DNA from: Paenibacillus sp. JJ-223
GTDB lineage: Bacteria; Bacillota; Bacilli; Paenibacillales; Paenibacillaceae
Length of the DNA stretch: 64,000 nt
Direction of reading: 5' to 3'
Assembly: GCF_927798175.1 (NCBI RefSeq)
Contig: NZ_CAKMMP010000007.1
Span: 62,001-126,000 of the forward strand
The position numbers and the translations under genes are program-made. Below are positions 1 to 8,093 of the stretch, in pieces (the stretch's first letter is position 1; each line of letters opens with the position of its first letter). A model generated the notes under the pieces. It ran no database searches and was not told the origin of the DNA. It worked only from the letters and a program-made list of their open reading frames with translations.

Positions 1-881
1 GCCATCACACGTTCAAAGTCCTCACGTGTGGCGTTGCGGCTTCCCAGCACTTCCATCTCGCGTTTGTGAAATTCGGGATCATGCAAAACAATGTCCGCCT
101 TCACCAAACCGACATAAATCAATTGCCCACCATGAGCAACATAACGAATCGCTTCATTCATCGATTGCACGTTTCCGGTGGCGTCAAAAACGGAGGTTGC
201 AAAATCGCCTGAGGTTAAATCGGCAATCCGGACTGCTGCGTCGTCCGCTGCAATAACAAGTTCATCCGCCCCGGCCCAGGTCCGGCCGAGTTCCAGCCTG
301 TTCGCATTTCGGTCGACAGCAATGACCCTCGCTCCTGCCTGCTTCGCAAATGCCATAACGCCCAGACCGATCGGTCCGGCTCCGATGACCACGACCTGAT
401 CTCCAGGTTGTATGGCCGACCTTCTGACGGCATGCGCGCCAATGCTGAGTGGTTCGATCATGGCCGTTTCGTCCAGGGTCAGGCCGTTTGCCTTGACCAG
501 GTGTGACACGGGAACGGCAATTTGCTCGCGCATCCCGCCATCCACATGCACGCCCATCACCTGCATGGAAACACAACAGTTGGTTTTGCCTCTTCGGCAC
601 GCGATGCATTGACCGCAGTGAAGATAAGGAATGATGCTAACCTGATCTCCCGGCTGCAAACCGGCTTCATTGTTTCCGATTTGATCAATTACGCCTGCCA
701 ATTCATGCCCCAAAATACGCGGGTAAGTAAAAAAAGGCTGATTTCCTTTATACGCATGAAGATCGGTGCCGCAAATGCCTATTCTGCGAATCGATACCAG
801 CGCTTCTTGATCACCCATGACAGGCTCGTCCACATGCCGAAGGGCCAGACGGTTAATCTCTTCGCATACGATCGCTCTCAT
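1..881 (-). CDS. Zinc-dependent alcohol/polyol dehydrogenase (3' end cut by window)
   Basis: Medium-chain dehydrogenase of the sorbitol/threonine dehydrogenase type, which oxidises a secondary alcohol with NAD(P). About 293 N-terminal residues are present; the C-terminus lies outside the window. Seen directly: catalytic zinc ligands in GICGTD (Cys37) and GHE (His59-Glu60), the structural zinc cysteines in CGQCIACRRG followed by CC (Cys89, 92, 95, 103), and a Rossmann loop GAGPIGLG followed by AVDRN, whose Asp favours NAD over NADP. The start ATG overlaps the stop of the upstream aldo/keto reductase by four bases (ATGA), so the two are probably translationally coupled and may act on one sugar or polyol. 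The exact substrate cannot be told. Confidence 0.9.
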   Translation of the reverse strand, partial: MRAIVCEEINRLALRHVDEPVMGDQEALVSIRRIGICGTDLHAYKGNQPFFTYPRILGHELAGVIDQIGNNEAGLQPGDQVSIIPYLHCGQCIACRRGKTNCCVSMQVMGVHVDGGMREQIAVPVSHLVKANGLTLDETAMIEPLSIGAHAVRRSAIQPGDQVVVIGAGPIGLGVMAFAKQAGARVIAVDRNANRLELGRTWAGADELVIAADDAAVRIADLTSGDFATSVFDATGNVQSMNEAIRYVAHGGQLIYVGLVKADIVLHDPEFHKREMEVLGSRNATREDFERVM

Positions 882-1843
882 TTCGGTTCCCCCTTGGCTG
901 TCTGCTGCCTTTTTTCGTTATATTCGGGCCGTCCGCTCGTCCAGGTGACATTATGGATCGGAGCCAAAATGCGGAGCACCTCGTTCAGCAATTCCTCATC
1001 CATAGGCTCCTCGATCCAGGCCACGTTGTTGCGAATGTTCCGCTCATTTGCACTGCTCACCAGCGTGGTCGGAATTCTTTCGTGGGCTGTGGCAAACTGC
1101 ACGGCCAGCTTGGCGATATCGCTCCCCTGTTCCGTGCAGAAGCGGGCTGCGTCCAGACATGCCTGCTTCACCTCGTCATCCGCAGGATGCCAAGCAGGCG
1201 TTCCTCTCGTGCTTAACAATCCCATCGAAAGAGGAGAGGCGTTGACCAGGCCCACGCCTTCTTTGTCCAGAAGCGGCAGCAAGGACAATAAAGAATTGTC
1301 GTTCAGCGCATAATGGCAATAGGAGATGATGGCATCCGCCTCAAGCCGAGGCAGCATGTATTCGAACAGCTGCAGGGGCAAGCCGCAAATGCCCGCATAT
1401 CGGATAATGCCTTGTTCTTTCAGCTGCAACAGCGTCGGAAACGCTTCCTCAATGATGATGTCGGCCGGAACGAATTCGATATCATGCAAAAAGAGGATAT
1501 CGATATACTCCGTATGGAGCCGCGCCAAACTTTCCTGCACGCTGTCCAATATGCGTTGGCGGGAGAAATCGAATGCGTTTTCACCGTAACGTCCTGCTTT
1601 TGTAGAGAGCGTATACGAACTGCGCGGGAGCGACTTAAGCGCCTCGCCGAGCACCGTTTCCGCTTTGGTCAACCCATAATAAGGGGAAACATCGATATAA
1701 TTCATTCCTGCGTCCACCGCCGCATGCACGGTCCGTATGCCTTCGCTGCGATCAATATCCCGAAATACCGAACCCAGGGAGGATGCACCAAAACTGAGCA
1801 CGGGCACCTTCAGGCCTGTATTGCCCAACACTCTTTGTTTCAT
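878..1843 (-). CDS. Aldo/keto reductase, L-galactose/D-threo-aldose dehydrogenase-like
   Basis: NAD(P)-linked oxidoreductase of the aldo/keto reductase fold, 321 residues. The N-terminal LGNTGLKVPVLSFGASSLG, the active-site segment IDVSPYYG with its tyrosine, the lysine in STKAGR and the histidine in LFLHDIE fit the AKR catalytic Asp-Tyr-Lys-His set, and the overall pattern resembles L-galactose or L-fucose dehydrogenases more than the YhdN type. I chose the ATG of MKQRVLG because AAGGAG lies 11 bases upstream; an upstream in-frame start (position 1864) has no better ribosome site. The gene overlaps the zinc dehydrogenase by four bases, suggesting a two-gene sugar-oxidation unit. No clear promoter was found upstream. 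The substrate is inferred only from family likeness. Confidence 0.88.
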   Translation of the reverse strand: MKQRVLGNTGLKVPVLSFGASSLGSVFRDIDRSEGIRTVHAAVDAGMNYIDVSPYYGLTKAETVLGEALKSLPRSSYTLSTKAGRYGENAFDFSRQRILDSVQESLARLHTEYIDILFLHDIEFVPADIIIEEAFPTLLQLKEQGIIRYAGICGLPLQLFEYMLPRLEADAIISYCHYALNDNSLLSLLPLLDKEGVGLVNASPLSMGLLSTRGTPAWHPADDEVKQACLDAARFCTEQGSDIAKLAVQFATAHERIPTTLVSSANERNIRNNVAWIEEPMDEELLNEVLRILAPIHNVTWTSGRPEYNEKRQQTAKGEPK

Positions 1844-2014
1844 AAGGAAGCCCACTCCTTTCATGATGATATATACTTCTTCCGTTCTGAATGCCCTTTC
1901 ATTTTATCAGCTTAAAATGATTATAAAATAGCGTTCAACGTGCAATATGTACTCTTTTTTGATCTTTTTCTGAGCTTTATTCGATTATATTTTTTGTAGG
2001 TACATGATCATCCT

Positions 2015-2055
2015 GAAAAAACCCGCCCCTTCTCTTGAAGAGAAAAAGGCGGGCC
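2015..2055 (-). terminator. Intrinsic terminator after mqnC
   Basis: GCCCGCC and GGCGGGT arms enclose a second small stem (TCTCTT/AAGAGA), and the minus strand continues into a run of T. It lies about 28 bases past the mqnC stop. Confidence 0.85.
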
Positions 2056-2082
2056 GGAAGATATTATAATGACGTTTACATC

Positions 2083-3222
2083 CTAGTTTTGCATCACGAA
2101 ATCATGCTCTACCGCATTCTGTTCTTCGTCGAACATGCGCAGGATTTCATATTTGGTATTACGCTGTGCCGGAATATAGCCGGATTCGCGAATCAGCTGC
2201 AAAATGGAGCCAATGTTGACCTTATATGTCGCACCTGCGGCAGAAACGACGTTTTCTTCAATCATCGTGCTGCCGAAATCGTTACATCCGAATTCCAGCG
2301 ATTTTTTGCCGATTTCCGGTCCCATCGTTACCCAGGAGGACTGGATGTTTTTGATGTTGTCGAGCACGAGGCGGCTGATCGCGACCGTTTTCAAGTACTC
2401 TTCCGGCGTTTGGCGCTCCAGCTTGAGATTTGTGTTATCCGGCTGGAAGGTCCATGGAATAAAGGCCAGAAAACCTTCGGAATCATAGTTGTTCGCGATG
2501 CATTCATCCTGTGCTTCGCGGACGCGCATCAAGTGCAGCGCACGCTCTTCCATCGTTTCGCCCAACCCGATCACCATCGTTGCGGTTGTGTTCATGCCGA
2601 TGCGGTGAGCCGTCTGCATGACGTCCATCCAATCCCGCCAGGAACCTTTCAGGCGGCTGATTTTGCGGCGAGTCCGATCATCGAGGATTTCTGCTCCGCC
2701 GCCAGGCAAGGAATCGAGTCCGGCAGCATGAATTTCCCGCATAACCTCTTCCAATGTCAGGCCGTCCGACACTTCGACCATTTTGCGGATTTCAGCCGGC
2801 GAGAAGGAGTGCATCGTAATTTCAGGGAAACGCTCCTTGATCGCTTTGAGCAAATTGGTGTAATAGCTGAATGGCAGATTGGGGTTTGTGCCGCCCTGCA
2901 TCAAAATTTCGGTGCCGTTTACGTCAACGGTTTCCTGAATTTTCTGGAAAATCACCTCATCCGGAAGCACATAGCCTTCATCCGAACCCGGCCGGCGATA
3001 GAAAGCACAAAAACGGCAGTAGACGTCGCACACGTTGGTGTAGTTGACGTTACGCCCAATGACGAAAGTTCTGTAAGGCTCGGGATGCATGCGTTTCATG
3101 ATAACATTGGCAGCAGCCCCGATTTTGTCGATCTCGTTCGATTCAAACAGCTGAATCGTGTCTTCCAGGTCCAAACGTTCGCCCCGAAGGGCTTTATCTA
3201 GGATACGGTCTACCGTACTCAT
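2083..3222 (-). CDS. mqnC: Cyclic dehypoxanthine futalosine synthase (radical SAM)
   Basis: MqnC catalyses the radical-SAM cyclisation of dehypoxanthine futalosine in the futalosine route to menaquinone. The 379-residue protein carries the CxxxCxxC cluster motif as CDVYCRFC (Cys65, 69, 72), followed by AFYRRPGS and the family segment LMQGGTNPNLPFSYY. The start ATG follows GGAGG at a normal distance and overlaps the stop of a possible 41-codon reading frame as ATGA. The gene has its own terminator and stands apart from other menaquinone genes here. Its presence suggests that the organism makes menaquinone by the futalosine rather than the classical Men route; the other mqn genes are not in the window. 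Confidence 0.95.
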   Translation of the reverse strand: MSTVDRILDKALRGERLDLEDTIQLFESNEIDKIGAAANVIMKRMHPEPYRTFVIGRNVNYTNVCDVYCRFCAFYRRPGSDEGYVLPDEVIFQKIQETVDVNGTEILMQGGTNPNLPFSYYTNLLKAIKERFPEITMHSFSPAEIRKMVEVSDGLTLEEVMREIHAAGLDSLPGGGAEILDDRTRRKISRLKGSWRDWMDVMQTAHRIGMNTTATMVIGLGETMEERALHLMRVREAQDECIANNYDSEGFLAFIPWTFQPDNTNLKLERQTPEEYLKTVAISRLVLDNIKNIQSSWVTMGPEIGKKSLEFGCNDFGSTMIEENVVSAAGATYKVNIGSILQLIRESGYIPAQRNTKYEILRMFDEEQNAVEHDFVMQN

Positions 3223-3344
3223 TGTGAAAAGCCTCCCTCATGAAGAGAAATATGATCACGATCCGTCCCGACTTGTTCAATGGCATTTTGCAGCAGGCCA
3301 ACCTGCATATCGATCATTGGATGCAATTGCAAAATGCGTTTCAT
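3219..3344 (-). CDS. Possible 41-residue reading frame coupled to mqnC
   Basis: An open frame begins MKRILQLHPMIDMQVGLL and ends GGFSQ, and its TGA overlaps the mqnC ATG as ATGA. That overlap is typical of translational coupling. Against it, no Shine-Dalgarno sequence precedes the first ATG or the internal ATGs (codons 10 and 13), and the first ATG sits in a TATATATGAA stretch that could be a promoter -10 element. I do not recognise the peptide. It may be a leader peptide, a real small protein, or chance. Confidence 0.3.
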   Translation of the reverse strand: MKRILQLHPMIDMQVGLLQNAIEQVGTDRDHISLHEGGFSQ

Positions 3345-3417
3345 ATATAGGCAAGTTCTGGTGGCAACATCGCAGTTCGTTAATGCTCTATCTATCGTAA
3401 CACAGGTTACATGTGAA

Positions 3418-3447
3418 AAAAAGCACCTTATGAATAAGGTGCTTTAA
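3418..3447 (-). terminator. Terminator of the met operon
   Basis: A perfect AAAGCACCTTAT/ATAAGGTGCTTT-type hairpin, with a run of seven T on the minus strand, lies about 115 bases after the NTF2-like gene. Confidence 0.85.
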
Positions 3448-3561
3448 AAATAAGTAAAAATATGAATATTCAAAAGACGCGATAATGGCAGCGATGCTTG
3501 AGCCCTGAAATTGCCTGAAACAGTTGGAATACTTCCCAAAGAATCCTATTCCCGGGTTACG

Positions 3562-3951
3562 TTAACCCGGAATGCTGCTTAAATGTTCGTGGATCAGTTT
3601 CCAGCCTAGCTCCGTATCTTTAATGAAGACATTGGTTGCCCGTCCACTGCCCTTGACCAATTTCCCCTGCAAATATCCTTCATATTTATATTGGTAAACG
3701 CAGGTCGCCGTATTCCCGTCAACGGCAATCCATTGGACATCTGCTGCAGAGTAGACCTCTTCCTTGATCATATCCCAGGCATGTTCAAAATAAGCCTGGA
3801 TCTCTTCTGGCGATGTACACGTTTTATCCGAGAACCAATAAACCGCATTGGGGTGCAGCAGCTGTCTAACATTTTGGAAATCATGCGTATTCGTTGCTTC
3901 GATATAACGCTCCAATGCTTGGATATAATCCTCTGCCTCGATAAATCCCAA
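3562..3951 (-). CDS. NTF2/SnoaL-like small protein in the methionine operon
   Basis: A 129-residue protein with the look of the NTF2/SnoaL cone fold: an N-terminal helix ending in YIEATNTHDFQNVRQLLHP, a central segment, then strands ATCVYQYKYEGYL, GRATNVFI and a closing GWKLIHEHLS. Such domains bind small hydrophobic ligands or act as isomerases or hydrolases; no function is assigned. The start appears to be TTG at 3951, only five bases after the metC stop, with the G-rich end of metC (GGGGGTAAG) as ribosome site. No terminator lies between it and metC, so it should be transcribed under the SAM riboswitch. A role in sulfur metabolism is an inference from this position only. Confidence 0.75.
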   Translation of the reverse strand: MGFIEAEDYIQALERYIEATNTHDFQNVRQLLHPNAVYWFSDKTCTSPEEIQAYFEHAWDMIKEEVYSAADVQWIAVDGNTATCVYQYKYEGYLQGKLVKGSGRATNVFIKDTELGWKLIHEHLSSIPG

Positions 3952-3956
3952 TAAAC

Positions 3957-5135
3957 TTACCCCCGTAATGCCTGATCCAGATCTGCAATCAGGTCGTCGA
4001 TATCCTCAAGCCCGACGGAGAACCGGAGCAATCCGTCCGTAATGCCGCGATCACGCCGTACTTCGGCAGGCATGGCGGCATGCGACATCATCGCAGGATA
4101 GGACAGGATGCTTTCGACCGCTCCGAGACTCACGGCAACAATTGGAAGTTTCACGCGGTTCAATACGGCTTTGGCACGCTCACCGGACCCTACGTCAAAG
4201 GATACAACGGCTCCATATCCGCTCGATTGACGCTCATGCACTTCGCGGCCGGGATGCTCCTGCAGCCCTGGATAGAAGACAGCCTGGATGTCACTGCGTC
4301 CGCTGAGCCATGCGGCCAGTTTGGCCGTGCTCTGTTCGCTGTGCGCCATGCGTGCGCCCAGCGTTTTCATCCCACGCATGAGCAGCCACGATTCCTGTAC
4401 GCCAAGAACGGTTCCCAGACCGTTTTGCAGCTGCTTCAACTGGCGTCCCAGCGACTCCGTACGCGCAACGGCAAGACCTGCCAGCACGTCACTGTGTCCT
4501 CCCAGAAACTTGGTCGCACTGTGCACCACGATATCAACGCCAAGCTCGATCGGGCGCTGGTAATAAGGTGTCATAAACGTGTTGTCCAAAATGCTGATCA
4601 GGTTATTTTCCTGAGCCCATGAAGCTACCGCGCCGATGTCGGTAATTTTCAGCGTCGGGTTGGACGGTGTTTCAATATATACTGCTTTGGTGTTTGGCTT
4701 GATTGCCGCCTTCACCTCGCCGAGGTTCGTCATGTCCACGAATGTCGTCTCAATGTTCATCCGGTTCAAAATGGTCGTCAGCAGGCGGTAAGTGCCGCCG
4801 TATACGTCTTCCGTCACGATGACATGGTCCCCGGCGGAAAACATCATGAACACGCTGGAGATCGCCGCCATTCCCGATGAATAGGCAAAGCCTCGTACGC
4901 CGCCTTCCAGCAGCGCAATATAATCTTCCAGCGCCTGGCGTGTCGGGTTGCCCGAACGGGAGTAGTCATGCTGCGGCGGATTGTGAATATCGAAATGATG
5001 GAACGTCGAAGCCTGATAAATCGGCACGCTGGATGCGCCGGTGGCCTTGTCCACCTCATCGCCGAAATGAAGCAATTTGGTATCGAATTTCAGCCGGCTT
5101 GCCTGTTCGTTCCCGTTATGGTTCTGCTCACTCAT
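3957..5135 (-). CDS. metC: Cystathionine beta-lyase
   Basis: PLP enzyme of the Cys/Met transsulfuration family, cleaving cystathionine to homocysteine, pyruvate and ammonia. The 392-residue protein has the YSRSGNPTR motif, SSGMAA, the VYGGTYRL phosphate-binding segment and the Schiff-base lysine in VVHSATKFLGGHSD (Lys209). It closely parallels Bacillus subtilis MetC, which likewise follows MetI. I chose the ATG of MSEQNHNG because AAGGAGG precedes it; the frame stays open to 5195 without a better site. It overlaps the end of metI by eight bases. MetB/MetC/MetI paralogues are hard to separate by sequence alone, so the beta-lyase assignment leans on gene order. Confidence 0.9.
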   Translation of the reverse strand: MSEQNHNGNEQASRLKFDTKLLHFGDEVDKATGASSVPIYQASTFHHFDIHNPPQHDYSRSGNPTRQALEDYIALLEGGVRGFAYSSGMAAISSVFMMFSAGDHVIVTEDVYGGTYRLLTTILNRMNIETTFVDMTNLGEVKAAIKPNTKAVYIETPSNPTLKITDIGAVASWAQENNLISILDNTFMTPYYQRPIELGVDIVVHSATKFLGGHSDVLAGLAVARTESLGRQLKQLQNGLGTVLGVQESWLLMRGMKTLGARMAHSEQSTAKLAAWLSGRSDIQAVFYPGLQEHPGREVHERQSSGYGAVVSFDVGSGERAKAVLNRVKLPIVAVSLGAVESILSYPAMMSHAAMPAEVRRDRGITDGLLRFSVGLEDIDDLIADLDQALRG

Positions 5136-6315
5136 GGCTTTCCCCTCCTTCAACTTCGCGCTGCGCTGCCTCAAGCGCACCGCCCAGGTCGGCAATCAGG
5201 TCATCCACATGCTCGATGCCGACCGAGAAGCGAAGCAAACGGTCATCCACGCCGACGGCGTCGCGGATTTCAAGCGGGATGTCGGCATGTGTCTGCACGG
5301 TAGGATACGTCATCAACGATTCGACCCCGCCCAGGCTTTCGGCAAAAGCGATCAGCTTGATATGGCGCAGGACTGGCTCTACATAACGGGCATCCTTCAC
5401 CTTGAAGGAGAAAATCCCGGTGTTACCGCTGGACTGTTTGTTTTGCAGCTCATGGCCTGGATGATCCGACAGACCGGGATGGAACACTTCGGCCACTGCA
5501 GGATGCTCCAGCAAATACTTCGCAATCGTCAACGCGTTGTGCTCATGGCGTTCCATGCGGAGAGCCAGCGTTTTCATCCCTCTCATCAACTGGTAAGAAT
5601 CGCTCGGGGACAACACGGCACCGATGGAGTTATGCAGGAATGCCATTTCGGCAGACAATTGCTCGCCTTTCGTTACGATCAGACCGGCAAGCACGTCATT
5701 GTGGCCGCCCAAATATTTGGTCGCGCTGTGGATGACGATGTCGGCTCCAAGCTCAATCGGACGTTGGAAGAACGGCGTCAAGAGCGTATTATCGACGATG
5801 GTCAACAGACCATGGCTTTTGGCCCAAGCACTAACGGCTTCTACATCCGTGATCATCATCAGCGGGTTTGTCGGTGTTTCAATGAATACCGCCTTTGTAT
5901 TCGGTTTGCGCACTTCTTCAAGCGCCGCGAGGTCATTGGTATCTACATAGCTGGCTGTTACGCCGAAACGGGATAAAATCCGTTCCAGCAGGCGATACGT
6001 TCCGCCATACAGGTCCAGCGAAACGATTAGGTGATCCCCCTGTCCGAACAGGGAGAAGATCGTTTGCAGGGCAGCCATGCCCGAACTACACGCAAACCCG
6101 GCATCGCCGGATTCCAATGCAGCTGCTGCTTCCTCCAACACTTTGCGGGTCGGATTGGTCGTGCGGATATAATCGAACCCGGTGCTCTGCCCCAGCTTTG
6201 GATGGCGGAACGCCGTTGATTGATAGATCGGAAAATTCACCGCGCCCGTGACCGGTTCATTGACGGACCCGATTTGGGCCAGTCGACTTTCAATTTTCAG
6301 CTTGTTGTCTTCCAT
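5128..6315 (-). CDS. metI: Cystathionine gamma-synthase / O-acetylhomoserine thiolyase
   Basis: PLP enzyme joining an activated homoserine to cysteine (giving cystathionine) or sulfide. The 395 residues show STGFDYIRTTNPTR, ACSSGMAALQ, DLYGGTYRLL, ETPTNPLM and the catalytic lysine in VIHSATKYLGGHND (Lys200). Length and sequence match the Bacillus MetI subgroup (CTG... FDYxRTxNPTR). Gene order metA-metI-metC puts it between the O-acetyltransferase that makes its substrate and the lyase that uses its product. The start ATG follows an AGGAGGATGC ribosome site. The C-terminal tail EAAQREVEGGESHE overlaps the start of metC, consistent with coupled translation. Confidence 0.92.
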   Translation of the reverse strand: MEDNKLKIESRLAQIGSVNEPVTGAVNFPIYQSTAFRHPKLGQSTGFDYIRTTNPTRKVLEEAAAALESGDAGFACSSGMAALQTIFSLFGQGDHLIVSLDLYGGTYRLLERILSRFGVTASYVDTNDLAALEEVRKPNTKAVFIETPTNPLMMITDVEAVSAWAKSHGLLTIVDNTLLTPFFQRPIELGADIVIHSATKYLGGHNDVLAGLIVTKGEQLSAEMAFLHNSIGAVLSPSDSYQLMRGMKTLALRMERHEHNALTIAKYLLEHPAVAEVFHPGLSDHPGHELQNKQSSGNTGIFSFKVKDARYVEPVLRHIKLIAFAESLGGVESLMTYPTVQTHADIPLEIRDAVGVDDRLLRFSVGIEHVDDLIADLGGALEAAQREVEGGESHE

Positions 6316-6339
6316 TGCTGCATCCTCCTGTTATCACAA

Positions 6340-7257
6340 TTAAATTTGCGGACCAATATCGTAAGGGGTTTCCTGATACACATAGTAATTGAGCCAATTA
6401 GAGAATAATAAGTTTGCATGCGCCCGCCAGGTTGCCGGAGGAACACGGGAAGGGTCGTCATTCGGAAAGTAATGTTTCGGCGGATCGATGTTCAATCCTT
6501 TGGCCACATCACGATCATATTCCCATTTCAGCGAGAGAGGATCGTATTCGGCATGGCCTGTCACGAAAATTTGCTTGCCGTCCTTGGTGGCCACCAGGAA
6601 TACGCCTGCTTCCTCCGACTCGGACAAAATTTCGAGATTGTCGTTTTTCAAAATATCTTCGCGCCGTACTTCCGTATGGCGGGAATGCGGGATGTTGAAC
6701 ACTTCGTCAAATCCGCGCAGGAGCGGAACATGGGATTTGTTCACCGTGTGCGGGAAAACGCCGAAGCATTTTTCGGCCAGCGGAATTTTCGGTACGTCAA
6801 AATGATGATACAAACCCGCCTGCGAAGCCCAACATATATGCATGGTCGACGTAACGTTGGTTTTGGTCCATTCGAAAATCTCCTGGATTTCCTTCCAATA
6901 GTTCACGTCTTCGAAATCCATCTGTTCCACTGGGGCGCCGGTAATGATCATGCCGTCGAAACGGCGATGCTCAATCTCGTCAAACGTTTTGTAGAACAGG
7001 TTGAGATATTCCTGAGACGTGTTTTTGGAGGTATGGGATTTCGGATGCACCAGCACGATGTCCACCTGAATCGGCGTATTCCCCACAAGGCGGAGCAATT
7101 GGGTTTCCGTTGTTTCTTTGGTCGGCATCAGGTTTAAAATAGCAATGCGCAATGGGCGAATATCCTGCTTGTAAGCAGACGATTCATCCATTACGAAAAT
7201 GTTCTCTCCCGCAAGCACTTCCTTTGCGGGCAAGGCATCTGGTATTTTGATCGGCAT
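6340..7257 (-). CDS. metA: Homoserine O-acetyltransferase (MetA family)
   Basis: MetA-family acyltransferase that activates homoserine, the first committed step of methionine synthesis. 305 residues from the ATG of [10 protein letters not shown], preceded by AAGGAGGAG; a longer frame to 7341 is open but lacks a ribosome site. The catalytic Cys142 is in [10 protein letters not shown]. Residue 111 is Glu (GAPVEQ); in this family Glu111 goes with acetyl-CoA and Gly111 with succinyl-CoA, so the acetyl product is predicted. It is the first gene after the SAM-I riboswitch, with a 200-base spacer after the leader terminator. The metI start is only 24 bases past its stop. Confidence 0.93.
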   Translation of the reverse strand: MPIKIPDALPAKEVLAGENIFVMDESSAYKQDIRPLRIAILNLMPTKETTETQLLRLVGNTPIQVDIVLVHPKSHTSKNTSQEYLNLFYKTFDEIEHRRFDGMIITGAPVEQMDFEDVNYWKEIQEIFEWTKTNVTSTMHICWASQAGLYHHFDVPKIPLAEKCFGVFPHTVNKSHVPLLRGFDEVFNIPHSRHTEVRREDILKNDNLEILSESEEAGVFLVATKDGKQIFVTGHAEYDPLSLKWEYDRDVAKGLNIDPPKHYFPNDDPSRVPPATWRAHANLLFSNWLNYYVYQETPYDIGPQI

Positions 7258-7454
7258 GGTGTGTAACTCCTCCTTAAGCATAGATAGATGCAGGCTTAGC
7301 TGCCAAGAGCTGGTCTCCGAGCGCAGACGCAATGTCCACATGCAGCCCTTGTCGTCTACGGGACAGCCTTAAATTGCTTAGCGAAAATCAGTGCTGAGAA
7401 GTCGGTGCATATACCAGAACAATCGGATGCCCAAAGCCCAGTCATTCCGATAAT

Positions 7455-7490
7455 TATAACAAAGACCTTCCTCGGACTCCGAGAAAGGTC
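7455..7490 (-). terminator. Regulatory terminator of the SAM-I riboswitch
   Basis: GACCTTTCTCGGA and TCCGAGGAAGGTC arms followed by TCTTTGTT on the minus strand, 25 bases after the SAM aptamer. Expected to form when SAM is bound, stopping transcription before metA. Confidence 0.85.
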
Positions 7491-7514
7491 ATATGTAAAA
7501 CGGATATGCGCCTC

Positions 7515-7643
7515 TCTCATCTCTCAGTAACAACAGTGCCTCAATGTATGTGCACTTAGTCGCTGCAAGAATTAGCACCGTGCGGTTATGCCGCCGGTTG
7601 CCGGGTTTCATCGGGCCAGTCCCTCCACCTACTCTTGATAAGA
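7515..7643 (-). promoter_or_regulatory. SAM-I (S-box) riboswitch controlling metA-metI-metC
   Basis: Reading the minus strand from 7643, P1 (TCTTATC) is followed by AAGAG, AGGTGGAGGGACTGGCCC, GATGAAACCCGGCAACC and GGTGCTAATTC, and P1 closes with GATGAGA at 7521-7515. These are the hallmark conserved blocks of the S-box aptamer, including the kink-turn and the GAUGAAACCCGGCAACC core. A terminator follows. Known behaviour of the family: high SAM gives termination, low SAM gives read-through into the methionine operon. Confidence 0.96.
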
Positions 7644-7682
7644 TTTCGCCGTATTCAATTGTTGATAGCATGTTTAACGTAT

Positions 7683-7711
7683 ACTTTAAAACAATAACGC
7701 CTACTCGTCAA
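7683..7711 (-). promoter_or_regulatory. Sigma-A-type promoter of the met operon
   Basis: On the minus strand TTGACG, 17 bases, TAAAGT, placed about 40 bases before the riboswitch aptamer. Confidence 0.6.
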
Positions 7712-7806
7712 GCATATGTTTGCAGGTCTGTTTTTATGAAGCGGAACCGTTTGTTCCCTACATTCATAGACTGCTGTGTGGCGCCAAAATCGACACATTT
7801 TTACGC

Positions 7807-7835
7807 TTGAAAGCACCATGTACGAGCGGTATACT
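7807..7835 (+). promoter_or_regulatory. Promoter of corA
   Basis: TTGAAA, 17 bases, TATACT on the plus strand. It implies a 5' leader of about 250 bases before the corA start. No competing promoter of this quality lies nearer the gene. Confidence 0.55.
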
Positions 7836-7949
7836 AGACAAGTGTTGCATACCCTTATGTGAGAGGTGACATATTCAATGGACGGCGACCCGAGGCCTGA
7901 TTGGCAGACGAGTTCCAGCAAACTGCATAGTGAATTGACATCAGCATGC

Positions 7950-8074
7950 CGGCAGCGGGACGTTTATTCCGTTTGGATACCAAGTCATCCCGTCTGATCT
8001 CCAGACCCCGCTGCCGACCGGCTGATCTGTTCCTTTGCGCCCTAATTCAAGAGTGATCCGCCATAGTGGCGGGT
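7950..8074 (+). promoter_or_regulatory. Structured leader of corA
   Basis: A perfect 10-bp stem (7950-7959 CGGCAGCGGG with 8007-8016 CCCGCTGCCG) encloses about 47 bases that contain TTGG/CCAA and GACG/CGTC helices. A second hairpin, CCGCC-atagt-GGCGG, follows at 8059-8074 just before the ribosome site. It lacks the conserved blocks of the M-box or other leaders I know. A role in sensing Mg2+ or another ion is only inferred from the transporter downstream. Confidence 0.45.
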
Positions 8075-8093
8075 GCAGAAGGAGTGGATAACG

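Noticed and set aside
2035-3201. Long plus-strand open frame of about 388 codons across the mqnC region
   Set aside because: It is the antisense of mqnC, which has family motifs and a ribosome site. The plus-strand product has no recognisable domain.
7842-8093. M-box (Mg2+) riboswitch before corA
   Set aside because: The long leader is real, but the conserved M-box blocks are not present.
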